Of a DNA stretch of 64,000 nucleotides, positions 9,301-16,774 are shown in pieces; the first letter of the stretch is position 1, and the number at the start of each line of letters is the position of its first letter. The translations under genes and the position numbers were made by a program. The notes under the pieces are model-generated. The model had not been told where the DNA came from and ran no database searches. It saw only the letters and a list, made by a program, of their open reading frames with translations. Source of the DNA: an uncultured Actinomycetes bacterium (lineage in GTDB: Bacteria; Actinomycetota; Acidimicrobiia; Acidimicrobiales; Acidimicrobilacustridaceae). The stretch is taken from contig CALBSE010000008.1 of the NCBI GenBank assembly GCA_937927725.1, forward strand, positions 124,001-188,000. Direction: 5' to 3'.

Positions 9301-10410
9301 GTAAATGCCGATGGCATCGTCAGCTTCGAACCGGTCACGACCGATTCTCTGAGCATCCGCCTTACCTACGCGCCGATCCCACTCGCCGACAACATCTCCT
9401 CGCGCGTGATTGGCTTTGGCTCCATCGATGTTTCAGCGGTTACCGACCTTTACCCCGGTCCTGTCGATCGCTCAGCGCCCTACGTGGCGACCTGCGGCGC
9501 TGGACCAAGCGTCGCTCTCGGTTCGACTTCAGTGTCGTATTCCATCACCACTTCGGCGGGCGCTCTCATTGATGGCACTCCCTTCACTCTGACGCCCTGT
9601 AGCGACGACCGACTCGCGCTCAGCGCAGGCACCGCTCTCCTTGACACATCGAGCGGAACGTCACTCGGCACTATTGACCAGCTTGTTCTTGGCAACTCAC
9701 CCACGATGGGAGCACCCTCCGAATTGCCTCGGGCGCTCGCCATCAATAAGTGGGGAACTAACGATCGCACCGTCACTATTGGGACCGGTGCCGAAGGACT
9801 GCTTGTCGTCAACGAAGCCTTCAACAAGGGCTGGGAAGCAACACTCAATGGAACCAAACTCACCTCGCTCAAGATCGACGGTTGGCGTCAAGCCTTCGTG
9901 TTGCCCGCTGGCAACGGGGGCACCGTGCATTTGAGGTTTGCCCCTGACCGAATCTTCAAGATCGGAACCATCTTCGGTTTGTTTACATTGCTTGCGGTCT
10001 TTGTTCTGGCCCTTTGGCCCGACCGGAAAAAGCGTCCGCTCGACACACTCCATGAGGGACAGCCAGCGAAAGCGCTCCTCGTCGCAGGGGTCGTCCTCGG
10101 CGCTGTTTGGTGCACCGGCATCGGAGCGGTTCTCCTCGTGCCCGCTTTGTGGCTGCGAAACCACCGACGCTCGTTGCTGGCGCCGATTGCGTTTCTTTCA
10201 ATGAGCGCGGCCGGCGCACTCGTTGTTCTCGGAAAGCGAATCGTCGACTACCCCTCCCATCTTTGGGGTGCTGCGTCGTACCCAGTGAGCGCGCTCGCGG
10301 CAACAGCATTCCTGTGCGCCCTCGTGACGCTTCTGCCGAGCCGAAATGACGCTGATTCGGAATTGCCCGACAGCACATCGGCACAGACCACAGGCGAACT
10401 CAGCGCTTGA
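6301..10410 (+). CDS. AftD-like GT-C arabinofuranosyltransferase homologue with F5/8 type C modules
   Basis: This 1369-residue membrane protein has the architecture of AftD, the 1400-residue alpha-(1->3)-arabinofuranosyltransferase of mycobacteria. The N-terminal third is a GT-C core with about ten membrane spans, an early acidic loop (LDRILDPFTMAARGFDLWNP) and NGYWFPFDLWF. The extracytoplasmic middle holds two discoidin/F5-8 type C carbohydrate-binding segments, at NILDGDSNTWWV (about residue 716) and NLVDRDSTTHWRSG (about residue 938). Four more spans end the chain. The donor of such enzymes is a lipid-phosphate sugar used on the outer face. The organism need not make arabinogalactan, so the sugar is uncertain. 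The start is GTG 6301, overlapping the previous gene, or ATG 6334; neither has a good ribosome binding site. Confidence 0.82.
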   Translation: MGDDEAFSPNNMTSPTDTARKVADETSADSPTPTTWIAFATLPILIGAFLQRFGEIVYLTRLDRILDPFTMAARGFDLWNPYWDLGAVQFQQNGYWFPFDLWFGLARSLHIPPWITERLFIYFFVSLALWGFVRLADAFKIGRPSTRIAAGLAYAISPVILSRVGWQSPFAMGAVFLPWALLPLVRASKEGSTRKAAAKSAVAIALMGGANAAVVIAVLPLPLLYLLTRARGPRRASLLRWWILAVPMATMWWLVGLYLFGKFGPDVLQYTESVKATTGPTSIFEVLRGTADWVSRLPGGTNPSGFALTLRSAPILATSIVAAAGITGLARRKLPERTFLVTSFLLGVAAVGGGFGGLFGSPATTQYRSLLEGSLNAFRNVYKFQPYIALPLAFGIAHVLAGLLENSFLRNQAILKRSLAAIVLIVLALASWPLWRNSLTRGPGTSEIPKAWVDANAWLSQNSRGRTLVLPGIPDADFDWGFTAQIPIEWGSDITWATRSQAPLGGLDVVEYLDATESAIERGGDTGLMEYLRRGGFTSVVVPNDQRSEANGAPPPETVRNAMTASGFTVTAAFGNRGYGFGDLQQVDIYSVPGGAVATTYAASSTTWLSGDIASTLAIPKAVFGDRPYLLTRDRTPSPLVPSQWIITDGNQASTIDYGLNRNNKSYIHDSTNDVVPAGQDPASRTYQNLDGFTSVTASSVGPGMFSADIPAFDPANILDGDSNTWWVPHRDQVNGFDAWGTVDPFVDVEFTTPTAINQLNVALYIGPYATLSPIDVTVQTDAGKATTTLLPIQAKQSLNIIPGVTKSVKVSIARSSYFAVDDVIGIRELALPGTPVSPRLVVPSQLTSQFSTPGTPDPAWVFTRNRPATSPIVSLNSEPQIARAFTVPKDGTFTLFASASATKGQHLLRWLGTTPNFSITADSTWGENPKAGPRNLVDRDSTTHWRSGNDITEAGGSALIDMKWTEPRTISSLVLVRDTGEAMPREVILYAGADARRAPVNADGIVSFEPVTTDSLSIRLTYAPIPLADNISSRVIGFGSIDVSAVTDLYPGPVDRSAPYVATCGAGPSVALGSTSVSYSITTSAGALIDGTPFTLTPCSDDRLALSAGTALLDTSSGTSLGTIDQLVLGNSPTMGAPSELPRALAINKWGTNDRTVTIGTGAEGLLVVNEAFNKGWEATLNGTKLTSLKIDGWRQAFVLPAGNGGTVHLRFAPDRIFKIGTIFGLFTLLAVFVLALWPDRKKRPLDTLHEGQPAKALLVAGVVLGAVWCTGIGAVLLVPALWLRNHRRSLLAPIAFLSMSAAGALVVLGKRIVDYPSHLWGAASYPVSALAATAFLCALVTLLPSRNDADSELPDSTSAQTTGELSA

Positions 10411-10420
10411 TTCGTTGTCG

Positions 10421-10504
10421 TGCCCGGAGTGGGATTTGAACCCACAAGGAGTTGCCTCCCGGGGGGTTTAAGCCCCCTGCGTCTGCCAATTCCGCCATCC
10501 GGGC
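10421..10504 (-). tRNA. tRNA-Leu (anticodon UAA)
   Basis: The reverse strand folds into a class II tRNA: 7-bp acceptor GCCCGGA/TCCGGGC, D-arm with GGCGGAATTGGCAGACGC, anticodon stem GGGGG/CCCCC around loop CTTAAAC, a long variable arm (GGGAGGCAACTCCT), and T-arm GTGGG-TTCAAAT-CCCAC. The anticodon TAA and the long variable arm give leucine. CCA is not encoded. A TACCGT hexamer at 10522-10517 is a possible -10. Confidence 0.97.
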
Positions 10505-10554
10505 GGGAACCGAACAACGGTACCGCTCAAATCCGATGCGGTACGCCGTGAGCG

Positions 10555-10986
10555 CTATGCCACCTTGGCCTGCGGTGCGCCTGCTGGCTGCGGACTCCGA
10601 CGCCCGGCAGGAGCAACCGGCACCCGACCCGATCGCCGCTGCCCCTGCCCGGCCGGAACTTCGAGGTCGGTCCCTCGAATGACGTCGGCCTCGACAGCAC
10701 TCCACATGACGGCACGAGCGGCGCCAGCGGTGGGACCCGTAAGCCTGTTGGCCGCCAGGACGCCGTCGATCATGTCGGCCAGCACGGAGACCCAAGGCCG
10801 GCCTTTGATGCGAACCGACACCGTGACGGCCTCGAGTCCGGCGGCATCACGTTGGCGCTTCATGGTGCGATCGACACCGTCGATACGGGGCGGGCTTCGG
10901 AAGCCCGGCACAACTAAGCCCGCGGCTCGCGCCACCTCTCCAAGTGTTCGGGCAGCGGCTGCGAAGCGCAGCGAAGAAGCTTCCAT
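10555..10986 (-). CDS. Conserved hypothetical protein, actinobacterial
   Basis: A 143-residue soluble protein that I do not assign to a named family. It opens with MEASSLRFAAAARTLGEVAR, followed by GLVVPGFRSPPRIDGVDRTM, VSVRIKGRPWVSVLADMIDG and VLAANRLTGPTAGAARAVMW, and closes with an Arg/Gln/Pro-rich tail (QGQRRSGRVPVAPAGRRSPQ). Codon use in this frame fits a real gene, and the frame stays open while the overlapping frames look arbitrary. The ATG at 10986 is chosen since the longer frame to 11238 overlaps the divergent nuclease gene. The basic tail hints at nucleic-acid contact, and the divergent PD-(D/E)XK nuclease 71 bp away makes a DNA-repair link possible (inference only). Confidence 0.65.
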   Translation of the reverse strand: MEASSLRFAAAARTLGEVARAAGLVVPGFRSPPRIDGVDRTMKRQRDAAGLEAVTVSVRIKGRPWVSVLADMIDGVLAANRLTGPTAGAARAVMWSAVEADVIRGTDLEVPAGQGQRRSGRVPVAPAGRRSPQPAGAPQAKVA

Positions 10987-11042
10987 GGCCGCGATGATGC
11001 CCGAAGCGTGTGACAGTCCCCGCCGATGTCCGAACCGATCCG

Positions 11043-11048
11043 TACGAT
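11043..11048 (+). promoter_or_regulatory. Candidate leaderless -10 (TACGAT)
   Basis: TACGAT ends 8 nt before the ATG at 11057 of the nuclease gene, matching the spacing expected when transcription starts at the A of the start codon. Confidence 0.5.
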
Positions 11049-11056
11049 GCAGCGAA

Positions 11057-12019
11057 ATGACTGACGCCGAGACTCCGCTCAACCCCGCGCAACAAGATGT
11101 CCTCGACCTTCTTGGCGCGGCCCCCGAGGATCGTCCGTCGTTTCCGCCCACGCTCAAGGCCACTCTCCGCGCCGATCTCGAAGATGCGCTTTCCGACCTC
11201 GCAGACGAGATCAGCCCCGAGGCACCGCTGTTCGTCAATAAGCACGACCTCTCAATGGTGCATGGCTGCGAGCTTCGTCACCTGACCGAGAAAGAGACTC
11301 CTTTCGAGTGGAGCCCTCCCCTCGCCCGCGGCACCATCGCTCACAAAGCCATTGAACTTTCGATGCACCAGCGTCGCCGACCGGTTCCACTTGAACTCGT
11401 CGACGAAGCACTCGACCGACTCGAACGATCCGATGACTCAATTTCGGGCTGGCTCGCAACCTGCTCCGAAACCGATCGGGCCGAATTGCGTGCTTTTGCC
11501 AACGAACGAGTGGCCACATTCCTCGAATGCTTCCCGCCGATGAAACCCAGCTGGTCGCCAGTCACCGAGGCCCGCATGCGGCTCGAACTTCTCGACCACC
11601 GCATCGTCATCTCCGGCCGATCTGATCTCACCTTGGGTCGTGCCGATGGACTCACTGCTGGCAAAGTCATCATCGATTTCAAGACTGGGTCGATGTCTCC
11701 GTCGCATCTCGACGATCTGCGCCTCTATTCGCTTCTCGAAACGATGCGAATCGGAACACCACCCCGTCTTGCTGCCTCGTACTACCTCGATGCCGGCGTC
11801 GCTCAAGCCGAAGCAATTACCGAGGGAGTTCTGCATTCGGCCGTCGCTCGCACCGCCGACGGCATCCGAAAGTTGCATGAACTTTCGGTGGGCACACGTG
11901 CACCGGTGGTGAGGCCCAGTTGGGGATGTCGCTGGTGTCCAGCACGTAGTACGTGTGCGCAGGGCCAGGCGCACCTTGGTGAACTCGACGAGGAAAACGA
12001 ACGTTTCGACGAGGACTAG
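11057..12019 (+). CDS. PD-(D/E)XK nuclease family protein with probable Fe-S cluster (RecB/Cas4-like)
   Basis: The 320-residue product carries the RecB-type nuclease core: motif I histidine in RGTIAHKAIE (H96), the motif II aspartate in SGRSDLTLG (D190) and the DxK signature VIIDFKTG (D207, K209). Four cysteines sit where Cas4, AddB and Dna2 bind a 4Fe-4S cluster: C71 in HGCELRHL and the C-terminal trio C291, C294 and C300 in GCRWCPARSTC. It would cut or trim single-stranded DNA ends during repair. No CRISPR array, cas gene or RecB helicase is nearby, so it is a free-standing repair-type nuclease. The ATG at 11057 is favoured over a 484-codon upstream frame by homology and by a -10 eight bases before it. 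Confidence 0.85.
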   Translation: MTDAETPLNPAQQDVLDLLGAAPEDRPSFPPTLKATLRADLEDALSDLADEISPEAPLFVNKHDLSMVHGCELRHLTEKETPFEWSPPLARGTIAHKAIELSMHQRRRPVPLELVDEALDRLERSDDSISGWLATCSETDRAELRAFANERVATFLECFPPMKPSWSPVTEARMRLELLDHRIVISGRSDLTLGRADGLTAGKVIIDFKTGSMSPSHLDDLRLYSLLETMRIGTPPRLAASYYLDAGVAQAEAITEGVLHSAVARTADGIRKLHELSVGTRAPVVRPSWGCRWCPARSTCAQGQAHLGELDEENERFDED

Positions 12020-12038
12020 ACCCCGACACGATTCAGAT

Positions 12039-13379
12039 CTAAATCGGATCGATTGCCGCTTCGGTTGCTTCCGCTTCAGCAATATGCAGCGCATCCTCAG
12101 CACCGAATGCATGATCAACAGCATCCATTGTCGACAGTCGATTAAGCCCGAAGCGAAGCACGACGAAAACTGTCAGGAATAACGCTCCTGCACCGGCAAC
12201 GGTCTTCTGCACGCCGATGATGTCGACGAGCCAACCCTGAACAAGTGCGCCAAACGGAACGGCAGCAGTAAGCACCATTAGATACAAGGCCATTGTGCGG
12301 CCCCGCATTTCCTCTTTCACCTGCAGCTGCACCGTGGTGTTGAGGCTGGCGGTGATTCCGAGGTAGCCAGCACCAGCGACCAACAATGCTGCCGCTCCGA
12401 CGAGAACAACTGGCGCTGCGCCAAGTGCAACAAGTGCCGAACCGTACGCGACCATCGCGATCGTTAAAACGCGGCTGCGGCTGGCTCGGCCGCCAGCACC
12501 GGCAACAATCGGCGCAACAATGATCGCTCCAGTACCCAAACAACCAGCGAGCAGGCCGTAGGCGCCATCGCCAATTTTGTAGACGTCCGTCGCGAACACA
12601 ACGAGCAGATTGAACAGCGGACCACCGAGCATGCCCAATGAGAACACGACAATCAGGCACGTGACGATGCCAGGAACGGTGCGCACGTAGCGCAGAGCGT
12701 CTCGCATTTCGGCGATTGGACGCGACTTTCCAACTTTCGCTGCACGTACAAGCGGTGGCACCGAGATCACAAGCAACCCACCAACCATCGCGAGGAACGA
12801 AACGGCGTTAATAAAGAAACACCAACTCACGCCAAGTGTCGCGAGCACGACACCTCCAAGCGCTGGGCCGAAAGCTCGAGCAGCGTTGAACTGCGCGGAA
12901 TTCAACGTCACTGCATTGAGGAGGTGTTCACGCGGCACAAGTTCCGTCACAAATGACTGCCACGACGCGACCGTGAAACCACCGGCGAATGCGCCAAGAG
13001 TGAGGATTACGAGAAAGAAACCGATATTTCGGACGCCCGACACCCATTCGAACCAAAGGACGAACGTGATCGCGGCCTGGATGATCCCGCCAATGATCAG
13101 AACCTTTCGCCGATCAAATCGGTCGGCCACTGCGCCCGCGTATGGTCCGGTAATCACCATTGGGGCGTAACCGAGGAAGCCAGCAAACCCAAGCCAAGCG
13201 CCGCTTCCGGTGATCGTGTAGATCACGTAGGGAACCGCCACCATCTGAAGCCATGAACCGCTGCTTGATAGCAACGACGCGCTCCACATCCACCGGAAGT
13301 TTCGATACCGAAAGGCCACGAAGGCACCGTCGCGTTTGGGTTCCGATGTATCGATTGCTTGGTCGGTCACGAAAGCCAC
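12039..13379 (-). CDS. MFS transporter, MFS_3 (EntS-like) type
   Basis: This 446-residue protein has about twelve membrane segments in two halves. The loop between helices 2 and 3 is GAVADRFDRRKVLI, the MFS signature, repeated in weaker form in the second half. Conserved EntS/MFS_3 patches include FRNFRWMWSAS-like FRYRNFRWMW at the N-terminus and LNSAQFNAARAFGPALGG in helix 5. Members export small molecules such as siderophores or drugs by proton antiport; no substrate can be given. The GTG start at 13379 lies 13 bp inside the end of the GNAT gene, so the two are translationally linked. Converges on the nuclease gene with 19 bp between. Confidence 0.88.
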   Translation of the reverse strand: MAFVTDQAIDTSEPKRDGAFVAFRYRNFRWMWSASLLSSSGSWLQMVAVPYVIYTITGSGAWLGFAGFLGYAPMVITGPYAGAVADRFDRRKVLIIGGIIQAAITFVLWFEWVSGVRNIGFFLVILTLGAFAGGFTVASWQSFVTELVPREHLLNAVTLNSAQFNAARAFGPALGGVVLATLGVSWCFFINAVSFLAMVGGLLVISVPPLVRAAKVGKSRPIAEMRDALRYVRTVPGIVTCLIVVFSLGMLGGPLFNLLVVFATDVYKIGDGAYGLLAGCLGTGAIIVAPIVAGAGGRASRSRVLTIAMVAYGSALVALGAAPVVLVGAAALLVAGAGYLGITASLNTTVQLQVKEEMRGRTMALYLMVLTAAVPFGALVQGWLVDIIGVQKTVAGAGALFLTVFVVLRFGLNRLSTMDAVDHAFGAEDALHIAEAEATEAAIDPI

Positions 13380-13957
13380 GCATCACACAAAGCGGGTCCG
13401 TGCTCGAGCCAGTCTTCAAACGTGAGGCCGTAACGAACGTGGTCTTCCCAGTTGCCATCAATTTCAAGGAAACCTTTGGCGAGACCTTCTTCTCGGAGTT
13501 CTAACTTCTCGACAACACGACGGCTGGCGCTATTGCGGGGAACAATCGCGATCTCCAGTCGGTGAAGATGGAGATCGTCGAAGCAGTACTTCGCCAGCAC
13601 CACGACTGCTTCTGGCGTGTAGCCGTATCCAGCTCGCGCCTCGTCGATCCAGTAGCCAATGCTTGCGCTTTGGAACGGACCCCGCTGCACCGATGACAAG
13701 TTGATCTCGCCAGAGAATTCTCCGTCGACAAAAATTCCGAAGCCGTAGCCCGAACCCAATTGCCGTTCACGCTGTCGAGCGTTGCAGCGAATCGTGAATG
13801 CCTCTCGATCCTCGATGACATCCGGAGCGCCGGGTGGTCGTGTTGGCTCCCACTTGGTGAGCCACTCGCTGTTTCGGCGTCGGACCTCGCGCCACGACGG
13901 GAAATCTGTTGCCACGAGAGGACGTAGCAGCACTCGACGTCCGAACAAGGTGGTCAC
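13367..13957 (-). CDS. GNAT N-acetyltransferase, RimJ/RimL type
   Basis: A 196-residue GNAT protein starting VTTLFGRRVLLRPL, as in ribosomal-protein alanine acetyltransferases. The acetyl-CoA site is in IGYWIDEARAGYGYTPEAV (a variant of the R/Q-x-x-G-x-G/A loop), followed by LHRLEIAIVPRNSASRRVVE, a strong RimJ-family motif. It probably acetylates the N-terminus of a ribosomal protein or another small protein. A GTG at 13957 is the best start, since TAGGAT lies 8 nt before it; a longer frame reaches into the ppx gene. The last 13 bp overlap the MFS gene. Confidence 0.87.
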   Translation of the reverse strand: MTTLFGRRVLLRPLVATDFPSWREVRRRNSEWLTKWEPTRPPGAPDVIEDREAFTIRCNARQRERQLGSGYGFGIFVDGEFSGEINLSSVQRGPFQSASIGYWIDEARAGYGYTPEAVVVLAKYCFDDLHLHRLEIAIVPRNSASRRVVEKLELREEGLAKGFLEIDGNWEDHVRYGLTFEDWLEHGPALCDAWLS

Positions 13958-13965
13958 GGGACGTG

Positions 13966-13971
13966 ATCCTA
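13966..13971 (-). promoter_or_regulatory. Candidate leaderless -10 (TAGGAT)
   Basis: TAGGAT on the minus strand ends 8 nt before the GTG at 13957 of the GNAT gene and fixes that GTG as the likely start. Confidence 0.5.
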
Positions 13972-14027
13972 GCGACGATCCAATACGGGCAATCGGTCCA
14001 CGCGTGGCGCTAACGGGACAGAGTCGT

Positions 14028-14945
14028 TCAGTCGCCAGAAAGAAGCGACATCGCCAGACCGTCAAGAATGTCTGACTCCGAAACCAAGCATTCTGCGAGC
14101 CCGAAACGCCGCATCGTGGCCACCAGAACGCACAGACCTCCGACGATGACGTCGGCCCGTTGCTCCTCAAGCCCGGGGTTCTCTTTGCGCTCTTCGACCG
14201 ACTCAGTGGCCAAGGTTCGAAACACGTCTTCGACTGCTGGACGTGTGAGCACGAGGTGATGGATCTGATCGCGGTCGTACTCCGCCAATCCGAGCTCTAC
14301 CGAAGCCGTATTGCTTACCGTTCCGGCAAGACCAACAAACGTCTGAGCGTCACCCAACTGCGGAATTTCACGCAGCACGTCATCAAGATGAATATCGATG
14401 ACGGAAAGAGCCTGTGAAAGTTCTTCCGCTGTGGGTGGATCGTGATGCAGCCATGCTTCGGTTATGCGCACACAGCCCATATCGACCGAAATCGTTGATT
14501 CAGCCTCGGTGGTTCCGAACACAAACTCTGTTGATCCCCCACCGATATCGCACACAAGGAATGGCCCGAGTGCTGGATCGAGATCGGCCGTTGCTCCAAG
14601 GAACGAGAGGCGACCCTCTTCTTCGCCTGAAATCACTTCAGGCATGACACCCAGAATTTCTTTCGCGGCGTTGAAGAACTCGTCACGATTCGACGCATCA
14701 CGAGATGCGGACGTGGCCGCCATACGGATGCGCGTCGCTCCGTGACGATCGATGACCTCTCGGTACTCGCGCAGCACTACGAGCGTTCGCTCGATTGCGT
14801 CTGGATCGAGACGTCCCGTCGCGTCGACACCCTGACCCAGTCGCGTAATGCGCATGAGGCGCTCGATCTGCGTCCGACCGTCGGCAGTGATGAGAAGGCG
14901 AACAGAATTCGTACCGCAGTCGATAGCGGCGACAGGTGCTGTCAT
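14028..14945 (-). CDS. ppx: Exopolyphosphatase / guanosine pentaphosphatase (Ppx/GppA)
   Basis: The 305-residue product has the ASKHA fold of Ppx/GppA: VAAIDCGTNSVRLLI at the N-terminus, TSASRDASNRDEFF, the phosphate loop ICDIGGGSTEF-like VCDIGGGSTEFVFG, and VGLAGTVSNTASVELGL. It is the short actinobacterial form without the HD domain. Substrates are inorganic polyphosphate or pppGpp. Its ATG overlaps the stop of the DUF501 gene (ATGA), and the two are neighbours throughout actinobacteria (Rv1025-Rv1026 in M. tuberculosis). Here the eno-ftsB genes normally upstream are displaced by about 9 kb of molybdenum-hydroxylase genes. Confidence 0.93.
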   Translation of the reverse strand: MTAPVAAIDCGTNSVRLLITADGRTQIERLMRITRLGQGVDATGRLDPDAIERTLVVLREYREVIDRHGATRIRMAATSASRDASNRDEFFNAAKEILGVMPEVISGEEEGRLSFLGATADLDPALGPFLVCDIGGGSTEFVFGTTEAESTISVDMGCVRITEAWLHHDPPTAEELSQALSVIDIHLDDVLREIPQLGDAQTFVGLAGTVSNTASVELGLAEYDRDQIHHLVLTRPAVEDVFRTLATESVEERKENPGLEEQRADVIVGGLCVLVATMRRFGLAECLVSESDILDGLAMSLLSGD

Positions 14946-15430
14946 CGTTGGACTCGCTTCGGCGCGTCGGCGGGTAATAATCCGCGTTCGATCATCTGTG
15001 CATGTGTCCACTCACCCACGGGATCGTCAGCGCCAGCAAGCCAGTTTGCGTAGTGCGCATGCAAACACTTCAGTCCCTCTCGGGTGCCACCTACACCGCC
15101 GTATGGCGCCGGGCCCTCATGATTTTCGGGCATCGCCTTTTCGCGCTCGGCCGAATACGCGGCGTGCGCCTCTGCAATCACGTCAGGACCAAGTTCCGAT
15201 TCGGCGTTTCGTACGCCACCATCAGACTCAATCGTTCCGATCGCTGACCGAACGCCCGGATCGCATAACCAATAGAGCGTGGGCATTGGCGTTCCGTCGG
15301 GAAGAAGCGGCGCGTTACGCAGCACCGCGGGATCGCCATTGCTCCTCCGAACGACTATTTCGAACTCTCCCATTGGCGCACGACCAAGCAGCTCGGCGAC
15401 CCGGGCTCGATCGTCAGCCACTGTGGTCAC
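14942..15430 (-). CDS. DUF501 domain-containing protein
   Basis: A 162-residue protein of the DUF501 family, found beside ppx in most actinobacteria. The conserved patch is ALREL-type in other species and appears here as VVRRSNGDPAVLRNAPLLPD and PTLYWLCDPGVR, then the segment GVGGTREGLKCLHAHYANWL with invariant Cys and two His (metal binding is possible but not shown). Function is unknown; linkage to ppx suggests polyphosphate or stringent-response metabolism. The start is GTG 15430, overlapping the coxG stop by 4 bp, and the stop overlaps the ppx start, so coxG, DUF501 and ppx form one translationally linked string. Confidence 0.85.
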   Translation of the reverse strand: MTTVADDRARVAELLGRAPMGEFEIVVRRSNGDPAVLRNAPLLPDGTPMPTLYWLCDPGVRSAIGTIESDGGVRNAESELGPDVIAEAHAAYSAEREKAMPENHEGPAPYGGVGGTREGLKCLHAHYANWLAGADDPVGEWTHAQMIERGLLPADAPKRVQR

Positions 15431-16107
15431 TTACGACGGCGACGGACGAGTCCGTAGACGATGAGTGCACCGATTGCGACTCCGAGCACCGGAACTGCAC
15501 GCTTCAGGACAGGTGAACCAGCCTGTTCGAGCAGATTGATTGCTTCGGGTTCGGGCTGATCAATTTTGCGGATTGTCGGCGCTTCTTCCGATGCCGCAGC
15601 GGAAGGCGCTTCCGCAGTAGGTGCAGCAACCGGCGCCTCAGCGGCGGGGGCAGCAATGACGTCATCGACAAGAACCGTCTGCTCAAGATTGTCAACGAAC
15701 TGCGTCAGCAACTTTGCGCTGACGTCAGCCAGAACTCCACGACCGAACTGTGCGACCTTGCCAGTAACCGTGAGATCAGTGGTCACGGTGACGTGGGTAC
15801 CTTCACCGGCGGGTTCAAGTTGTGCAGTGATGATCGCGCTCGCATTGCCTTGGCCACGGGTGTCGCGGCCCGCAGCATCGAGCACGGCTTTGAAGTTGAC
15901 GTCGTCGCGTTCGAGGAAGGTGGCCTTGCCCTTGTACTGGGCCTGAATCGGTCCGACCTTGACTTTGACGATGCCGCGGTACTCGTTGCCTTCGATTTCC
16001 TGGAGTTGTGCGCCGGGCAGACACGGAGCAATGCGCTCAACGTCGGTCAGCACCTTCCACGCCGTTTCAATCGGCACGCTCACATCGAAGGTGTTGATCA
16101 GTTCCAT
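15427..16107 (-). CDS. coxG: CoxG-like SRPBCC protein with C-terminal membrane anchor
   Basis: The 226-residue protein begins with a CoxG/SRPBCC domain (about 1-150: MELINTFDVSVPIETAWKVL, CLPGAQLQEIEGNEYRG, FGRGVLADVSAKLLTQF). An Ala/Pro/Glu-rich linker follows (about 155-195), then one membrane helix (VPVLGVAIGALIVYGLV) and a basic end RRRRK, placing the domain on the cytoplasmic face. CoxG anchors Mo-hydroxylases of the CO dehydrogenase type to the membrane and is reported to hand over quinone. It overlaps mocA by 10 bp upstream and DUF501 by 4 bp downstream. Confidence 0.9.
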   Translation of the reverse strand: MELINTFDVSVPIETAWKVLTDVERIAPCLPGAQLQEIEGNEYRGIVKVKVGPIQAQYKGKATFLERDDVNFKAVLDAAGRDTRGQGNASAIITAQLEPAGEGTHVTVTTDLTVTGKVAQFGRGVLADVSAKLLTQFVDNLEQTVLVDDVIAAPAAEAPVAAPTAEAPSAAASEEAPTIRKIDQPEPEAINLLEQAGSPVLKRAVPVLGVAIGALIVYGLVRRRRK

Positions 16108-16685
16108 CGGTCGAGATCCTCCACGGTGTCGACGTCCGACGCGTCGCCCTGGCAGGCTACCGCCGCCACGAGGTCGGACCTTCTTCGCAAGAGCACCCGG
16201 GCCCCTTCATCGCCCTTGCGAGGCAGGTCATTCCAGACCTCCGCACCTAGTCGGACGGGATTTCCCCGCACCCCGCTGTATGTCGCCACAACGATCGGGA
16301 GTTCTGTCTCGGCCTGCGATATCTGCCGCCAATCCTCGGCCGTCACCCCTGGTTGATCGGCCAAGCCGACGACCACGGCCCCCGCCCCAGCCATCCGAGC
16401 CGCTTCAATTCCGCTCTGCAATGAGCTGGCCTGCCCCGAGGCCCAGTCCGGGTTCTTGATCACTCGCGCCCCTTGGGGAAGAACGACCTCGAGGGGAACT
16501 GCCCCCTCTACGACGATCACCTCGGCGAAACATCCCGCGTCGAGGGCCGCTTGCACGGCGATCGCCACGAGAGGCTGGCCGTCGACTTTGGCGAGCTGTT
16601 TCGCCCCTTTGACAAAGCGCGTGGAAGCACCCGCTGCCAACACCACGGCGAACTGCGGTTGCGGGACACTCACGGCAACAGTCAA
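16098..16685 (-). CDS. mocA: MocA-like molybdenum cofactor cytidylyltransferase
   Basis: A 195-residue NTP-transferase. The nucleotide-binding signature VVLAAGASTRFVKGAKQL is followed by WASGQASSLQSGIEAAR and VGLADQPGVTAEDWRQI, the pattern of MocA/MobA-like enzymes; TYSGVRGNPVRLG is also typical. MocA joins CMP to molybdopterin to give the cytosine-dinucleotide cofactor used by bacterial CO-dehydrogenase-type hydroxylases, which fits the coxSML genes around it. The longest start is TTG at 16685; the GTG at 16673 is a good alternative, and neither has a clear ribosome binding site. It is divergent from coxS with 89 bp between. Confidence 0.85.
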   Translation of the reverse strand: MTVAVSVPQPQFAVVLAAGASTRFVKGAKQLAKVDGQPLVAIAVQAALDAGCFAEVIVVEGAVPLEVVLPQGARVIKNPDWASGQASSLQSGIEAARMAGAGAVVVGLADQPGVTAEDWRQISQAETELPIVVATYSGVRGNPVRLGAEVWNDLPRKGDEGARVLLRRRSDLVAAVACQGDASDVDTVEDLDRWN

Positions 16686-16774
16686 CCATCCGGAGGGCCG
16701 GATCGCTCCCTTGCTCGGCTAGTCTGAGATCCGTTCGTCGGTGCACTTCCGGCGAGTTCGCGCCGAGGGGGAAC

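Noticed and set aside
10565..11056. N-terminal 164-codon extension of the nuclease gene
   Set aside because: It overlaps the minus-strand 143-aa gene and its sequence is low in complexity (Arg/Ser/Ala); the nuclease similarity and the -10 support ATG 11057.
11057..12019. CRISPR-associated Cas4
   Set aside because: Four Cys and a RecB-type site are present, but there are no repeats with regular spacing and no other cas gene in 64 kb.
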